The notes under the pieces are model-generated. The model was not told the DNA's origin and ran no database searches. It saw only the letters and a program-made list of their open reading frames with translations. A program made the position numbers and the translations under genes. This document shows positions 5,986 to 8,669 of a DNA stretch of 8,669 nucleotides, piece after piece (within the stretch, counting starts at the first letter, position 1; each line of letters begins with the position of its first letter). This stretch comes from Methanosarcinales archaeon (GTDB lineage: Archaea; Halobacteriota; Syntropharchaeia; Alkanophagales; Methanospirareceae). The stretch covers positions 1 through 8,669 of the forward strand of contig JAODGP010000014.1 in assembly GCA_025464345.1 (NCBI GenBank), read 5' to 3'.

Positions 5986-7110
5986 TTACCTTACAACCTC
6001 GTTCAACGCCTCCAGGAATGACTTCACCATCTCTTCGGTGACATGAGGCATTATCACCATCCGTAGCGCTTCTGGACTACGTGTGGTAGAGACTTCCCAG
6101 CCTTTTGCCCTTAACGCTTCCACCACCCCATTCACATCATTGACCCGCAATGTTACAACATTCATTACAGGTTCTATCACGGGTTCAATGCCCATCTGCT
6201 TCGCACCATCCACCATTAACCCTGTTAAGCTCATGCAACGATCCACAACCTTTTTCAAGCCGTCTTTACCGAGATATTTCAGTACGGCGAATGTCGCTGC
6301 GACCGATGCACCACTCCTCGTACCTGTCAGCGAATACTGCTCTTTCGTGGTGAGATACGGTGTGGATACCGCCAGTTCCTTCAGATACGACTCCTCACGG
6401 AATAGGATACAGCCAGCGGGAATCGTGCTCATACCCATCTTGTGCGGGTCTATTGATATGGAAGAAACACCCTCGAGCGTGAAATCGAACTTATACTTAT
6501 CCCGGTCAGCCAGAAAAGGTATCACGAAACCACCAAATGCAGCATCCACATGCAGGAATATGCGCTCATCCTTCGCTATCTCAGATAGCTCCTCTATGGG
6601 GTCCACCTGCCCGAATTCGGTCGTTCCCGCGATTCCCACCATGCATATCGTGCGCTCATCCATAAGTTCCTTTACCGATTCAGGGTCCACTCGCAACTGG
6701 TGGTCAACACCCGCTTTCCGTACCTCTATACACAGTATATCGGCTATTTTATCGAACGAGAAATGTGCCGTCTCCGGTACTATTATATTCATATCGCACA
6801 GTCCTTCACGCCTCTTACTGTTCCTTATCGCTCGTATCGCCTGTATGTTCGATTCCGTACCCCCTGTGGTGATATAGCCATAAGCGTTACTGTTGCCCAT
6901 CAGTTCACCAATGATCGCGATTACTTCGTCCTCCATCTCTTTCGTACCCTTAAAGAGACCGGAATCACCAATATTCGATTCTATAAACATCTCATGCGCG
7001 TGGACCGCCACCTCGTGCGGATACGTGCACATGGAGCTCAGAATGCGTGTATAAGGTAAATCCTTACTCTTCTTATCCGCGAGCAGTCGCTCAAGCTCTT
7101 CCTTATCCAT
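5986..7110 (-). CDS. mfnA: L-tyrosine/L-aspartate decarboxylase MfnA (PLP-dependent)
   Basis: MfnA is the archaeal group II PLP decarboxylase that converts tyrosine to tyramine for methanofuran; family members can also make beta-alanine from aspartate for coenzyme A. Numbering from the upstream GTG at 7116, the protein shows an N-terminal family signature NIGDSGLFKGT at 48-58, the cofactor-phosphate loop TGGTESN at 84-90, and the ring-stacking histidine region ETAHFSF at 115-121. HVDAAFGG at 189-196 has the pyridine-contacting D191. SIDPHKMG at 221-228 has the Schiff-base lysine K226. The C-terminal ALRMVIMPHV is typical. ATG at 7110 (374 residues) is preferred over GTG at 7116 because AGGTGAT lies eight bases before the ATG but only two before the GTG. 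A divergent promoter is shared with the GH15 gene. Confidence 0.95.
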   Translation of the reverse strand: MDKEELERLLADKKSKDLPYTRILSSMCTYPHEVAVHAHEMFIESNIGDSGLFKGTKEMEDEVIAIIGELMGNSNAYGYITTGGTESNIQAIRAIRNSKRREGLCDMNIIVPETAHFSFDKIADILCIEVRKAGVDHQLRVDPESVKELMDERTICMVGIAGTTEFGQVDPIEELSEIAKDERIFLHVDAAFGGFVIPFLADRDKYKFDFTLEGVSSISIDPHKMGMSTIPAGCILFREESYLKELAVSTPYLTTKEQYSLTGTRSGASVAATFAVLKYLGKDGLKKVVDRCMSLTGLMVDGAKQMGIEPVIEPVMNVVTLRVNDVNGVVEALRAKGWEVSTTRSPEALRMVIMPHVTEEMVKSFLEALNEVVR

Positions 7111-7118
7111 TAGCACAC

Positions 7119-7125
7119 ATCACCT
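7119..7125 (-). promoter_or_regulatory. Ribosome binding site of mfnA
   Basis: AGGTGAT on the minus strand is a seven-base match to the archaeal anti-Shine-Dalgarno complement. Its distance of eight bases to the ATG at 7110 decides the start in favour of that codon over the GTG at 7116. Confidence 0.65.
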
Positions 7126-7167
7126 TCCCCCGTTGCCTCTCATCATTTCGGGATATGTTAGTAATGC

Positions 7168-7181
7168 CATATTATATTTTA
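7168..7181. promoter_or_regulatory. Shared TATA-like element between mfnA and the GH15 gene
   Basis: The run CATATTATATTTTA is the only strong AT-rich element in the divergent spacer. On the plus strand it would start transcripts close to the GH15 ATG at 7193 (leaderless or nearly so). On the minus strand it would give mfnA a leader of roughly 35-40 bases containing its Shine-Dalgarno sequence. Which direction it serves, or both, is an inference from spacing. Confidence 0.4.
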
Positions 7182-7192
7182 GTTCCGGGATA

Positions 7193-8251
7193 ATGATAAC
7201 CCGTGAAGCGTTGCTGGAAACCTCGAAGCGGGTAATAAAAGACGCGGTAGTGGATAATGGTGCGATCGTCGCAGCTAACACCGATCTACCGTACTATCCA
7301 CGAGAAGCCACCTCTTATCGCTACGTATGGCTACGAGACGCTTCTTTTACCTGCGTGGCTGCCGATATACTGGGATTGAATATCCATGAACCGTTCTTCC
7401 AGTGGTGTCAGGAACGTGCAGAGACACCCCATGGGCTCATCTTACAGCGCTATCATACGAACGGTGCACGGGCAGGTGATCAATTCCAGCCAGACCAGGC
7501 AGGCTCTCTGTTATGGGCTATCTGGTACCATTATCGTTATAAGCATCATGAGGCGAACGATTTCAAAGACCTGATTGTGCGAGTAGCAAATGGTATCTGT
7601 AAACACTGGAATGTGAACCATTTCGTCATACCCACATACGACCTCTGGGAAGAGCGAAGTACATACCCGGATATCGAAGATAACCATACATATGCAATAG
7701 CAGCCTGCATTCGCGGGTTGAGATGCGCAGCCGAGCTGGTAAGTTCTAACAGTAAGAAGTGGCGGCTATGTGCTTCTCAGATGGAAACCAGCCTTAATCA
7801 TGCCTATGATGCTGCACGTGGTCATTTCCTGCGTACGTATGGTAAAATAAACGACAGCGTGGTTGATGCTTCTTTGCTTGGGCTGACTTACCCTTTTGGG
7901 ATATGCCGCGCCGGGGACGAGCGGATGGTGAATACTGTGCGCGCGATGGAACGCAGGATAGTGCATGCCGGCGGTGGCGTACACCGATATGAGAATGATA
8001 CTTATGACGGGTGGATGCCAGATGGCGCTGTCAGGCGCAAGGGTGCCGGGGCATGGCCGTTACTGAATTTCTGGCTGGCTATTTATTACAGGCTCAGGGG
8101 CGATTTCGTAAGAGCGAACGGGTATATTGATTGGGTTCTTAAACGTCTGAGAAGCCCCTATATCCCTGAACAGATGTTTGAGAACACACTGCAGAAGGCG
8201 GTATGCCCGCTTGTATGGGCACATGCAATGTACGTCATCGCAGTGAAATAA
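7193..8251 (+). CDS. GH15 glucoamylase-like protein, catalytic domain only
   Basis: This 352-residue protein resembles the (alpha/alpha)6-barrel catalytic domain of family 15 glycoside hydrolases (glucoamylase, glucodextranase, trehalase), which release glucose from alpha-glucans or related sugars. Motifs from ATG 7193 are YVWLRDASF at 44-52, QPDQAGSLLWA at 99-109, and YDLWEE at 149-154 with the likely general acid among E153/E154. GAGAWPLLNFWLAIYY follows at 284-299, and PEQMFENT at 325-332 has the likely base E326. Archaeal and bacterial GH15 glucoamylases usually exceed 600 residues with an N-terminal beta-sandwich domain; that domain is missing here. No signal peptide or membrane segment is seen, so a cytosolic role such as glycogen turnover is inferred. 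A TTG at 7133 would add 20 residues, but ATG 7193 lies better relative to the TATA-like run. Confidence 0.85.
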   Translation: MITREALLETSKRVIKDAVVDNGAIVAANTDLPYYPREATSYRYVWLRDASFTCVAADILGLNIHEPFFQWCQERAETPHGLILQRYHTNGARAGDQFQPDQAGSLLWAIWYHYRYKHHEANDFKDLIVRVANGICKHWNVNHFVIPTYDLWEERSTYPDIEDNHTYAIAACIRGLRCAAELVSSNSKKWRLCASQMETSLNHAYDAARGHFLRTYGKINDSVVDASLLGLTYPFGICRAGDERMVNTVRAMERRIVHAGGGVHRYENDTYDGWMPDGAVRRKGAGAWPLLNFWLAIYYRLRGDFVRANGYIDWVLKRLRSPYIPEQMFENTLQKAVCPLVWAHAMYVIAVK

Positions 8252-8266
8252 AGTATTGACAGAAAA

Positions 8267-8278
8267 TTATTTATATAT
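8267..8278 (+). promoter_or_regulatory. Promoter of the DsrE-family gene
   Basis: TTATTTATATAT is a good archaeal TATA box. Initiation about 25 bases downstream, near 8295-8300, would give a short leader carrying the Shine-Dalgarno sequence at 8300-8305. Confidence 0.6.
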
Positions 8279-8283
8279 CCTCG

Positions 8284-8289
8284 TTTTTT
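8284..8289 (+). terminator. Oligo-T tract downstream of the GH15 gene
   Basis: Six T residues follow the GH15 stop by about 32 bases. Archaeal termination commonly occurs at such T tracts without a hairpin. It lies just downstream of the next gene's TATA box, so it would end GH15 transcription before the new start, but it may equally be part of that promoter region. Confidence 0.3.
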
Positions 8290-8299
8290 AAGAATTATT

Positions 8300-8305
8300 G
8301 GGAGG
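8300..8305 (+). promoter_or_regulatory. Ribosome binding site of the DsrE-family gene
   Basis: GGGAGG lies 11 bases before the ATG at 8317. The spacing is slightly long, but this is the only in-frame start nearby and it supports the call. Confidence 0.6.
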
Positions 8306-8316
8306 CAAAACGAGAA

Positions 8317-8669
8317 ATGGAGATAAAGAATATAGAAAAACTGCTCATATTTGTGAATTCCGGCATGGACAGACCTTTCAGCCAGTATGCGAGCTACGCA
8401 ATCGCATTTGCAGCGAAGAAGGTCCATAATATCCCGGATGTTATGGTGTTTTATGGACCGCAGGGTGTAGAAGTAGCGAAGAAGGGTAACTTATCGAAAT
8501 TAACGTTCCCGGAAGATGTGAAGAAACTGATTGCTGACCAGTTTGAGGGTTTAAAGCCAGAAGACCTGCCGGACAATCTTGAACAGCTCGCTCGATTCGT
8601 AAAAGACAGCCTGGGCGTGAAAATCGGATCGTGTGCAACATTCCATGTTGTCAGTGGCTTCGCTACGTC
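8317..8669 (+). CDS. DsrE/DsrF-family protein (3' end outside window)
   Basis: The visible 117 residues form a DsrE-like fold, the family of small cytosolic proteins often involved in sulfur relay or persulfide transfer. The first strand is KLLIFVNSG at 8-16, followed by a helix starting near FSQYASYAIAF at 21-31. The second strand is DVMVFYGPQG at 41-50. After a helical insert, GVKIGSCATFH at 100-110 places C106 at the position where active DsrE proteins carry their sulfur-binding cysteine. The insert at about 53-90 (containing LTFPEDVKKL) is longer than in the smallest family members. The gene has its own TATA box and Shine-Dalgarno sequence, so it likely begins a transcript. Partner genes, if any, lie beyond the window, and the sulfur-relay role is an inference from the family and C106. 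Confidence 0.8.
   Translation, partial: MEIKNIEKLLIFVNSGMDRPFSQYASYAIAFAAKKVHNIPDVMVFYGPQGVEVAKKGNLSKLTFPEDVKKLIADQFEGLKPEDLPDNLEQLARFVKDSLGVKIGSCATFHVVSGFAT

Noticed and set aside
5719..6021. Plus-strand open frame of 100 codons after tRNA-Lys
   Set aside because: The opposite strand reads more like protein (charged, with codons like the neighbours), while this frame is Ser/Leu-rich and runs into mfnA antisense.
6083..6877. Plus-strand open frame of 264 codons inside mfnA
   Set aside because: It is fully antisense to the PLP-decarboxylase core, whose conserved residues dictate the sequence; the antisense product has no domain.
8158..8641. Minus-strand frames of 89 and 66 codons over the GH15 end and the DsrE-family gene
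   Set aside because: Both are antisense to better-supported genes and cross the DsrE promoter; no motifs are seen.
1..8669. CRISPR array, insertion sequence or prophage
   Set aside because: No regularly spaced repeats, transposase or integrase motifs, or phage genes were seen; the genes are conserved archaeal chromosomal functions.

Overview
This window looks like chromosomal DNA from a euryarchaeon that makes methanofuran, that is, a methanogen or an anaerobic methane oxidiser of the Methanomicrobia/ANME type. The clues are archaea-only or archaeal-type genes: a proteasome-activating nucleotidase, an archaeal MBF1 homologue, the archaeal primase small subunit, two methanofuran biosynthesis enzymes (MfnE and MfnA), an intronless tRNA-Lys without encoded CCA, and TATA-type promoters. 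Genes start either behind Shine-Dalgarno sequences or apparently leaderless. The exact lineage is an inference and cannot be fixed from the sequence alone.

Layout. Positions 1-254 carry no clear gene, only AT-rich promoter-like DNA and a small cluster of short repeats. A DUF89-family phosphatase (+, 255-1133) converges on, and overlaps by 14 bases, the methylthioribose-1-phosphate isomerase-like gene mtnA (-, 1120-2106). mtnA lies 13 bases downstream of the gene for the proteasomal ATPase PAN (-, 2120-3337), so the two probably form one transcript. Divergent from PAN are an MBF1-like zinc-ribbon/HTH regulator (+, 3390-3764) and mfnE (+, 3761-4372), joined by an ATGA stop/start overlap. mfnE converges on the primase gene priS (-, 4367-5533). 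An AT-rich spacer separates priS from tRNA-Lys(CUU) (+, 5645-5718). A doubtful small reading frame (-, 5700-5900) reaches into the tRNA 3' end. It lies downstream of mfnA (-, 5986-7110), which is divergent from a short GH15 glucoamylase-like gene (+, 7193-8251). The window ends inside a DsrE-family gene (+, from 8317) with a well-formed promoter and ribosome binding site.

How the genes relate. MfnA makes tyramine and MfnE phosphorylates the furan precursor, so two steps of methanofuran synthesis sit about 1.6 kb apart but in different transcripts. PAN, MBF1 and PriS are information-processing and protein-quality genes. MtnA and the DUF89 protein may both act on sugar phosphates. The GH15 protein suggests turnover of a storage or scavenged alpha-glucan. 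Most of the window is ordinary conserved archaeal chromosome. I did not find a convincing undescribed multi-gene system. The items most worth a second look are the possibly frameshifted small gene next to the tRNA, sequence variants in PAN, and the domain-reduced GH15 protein.
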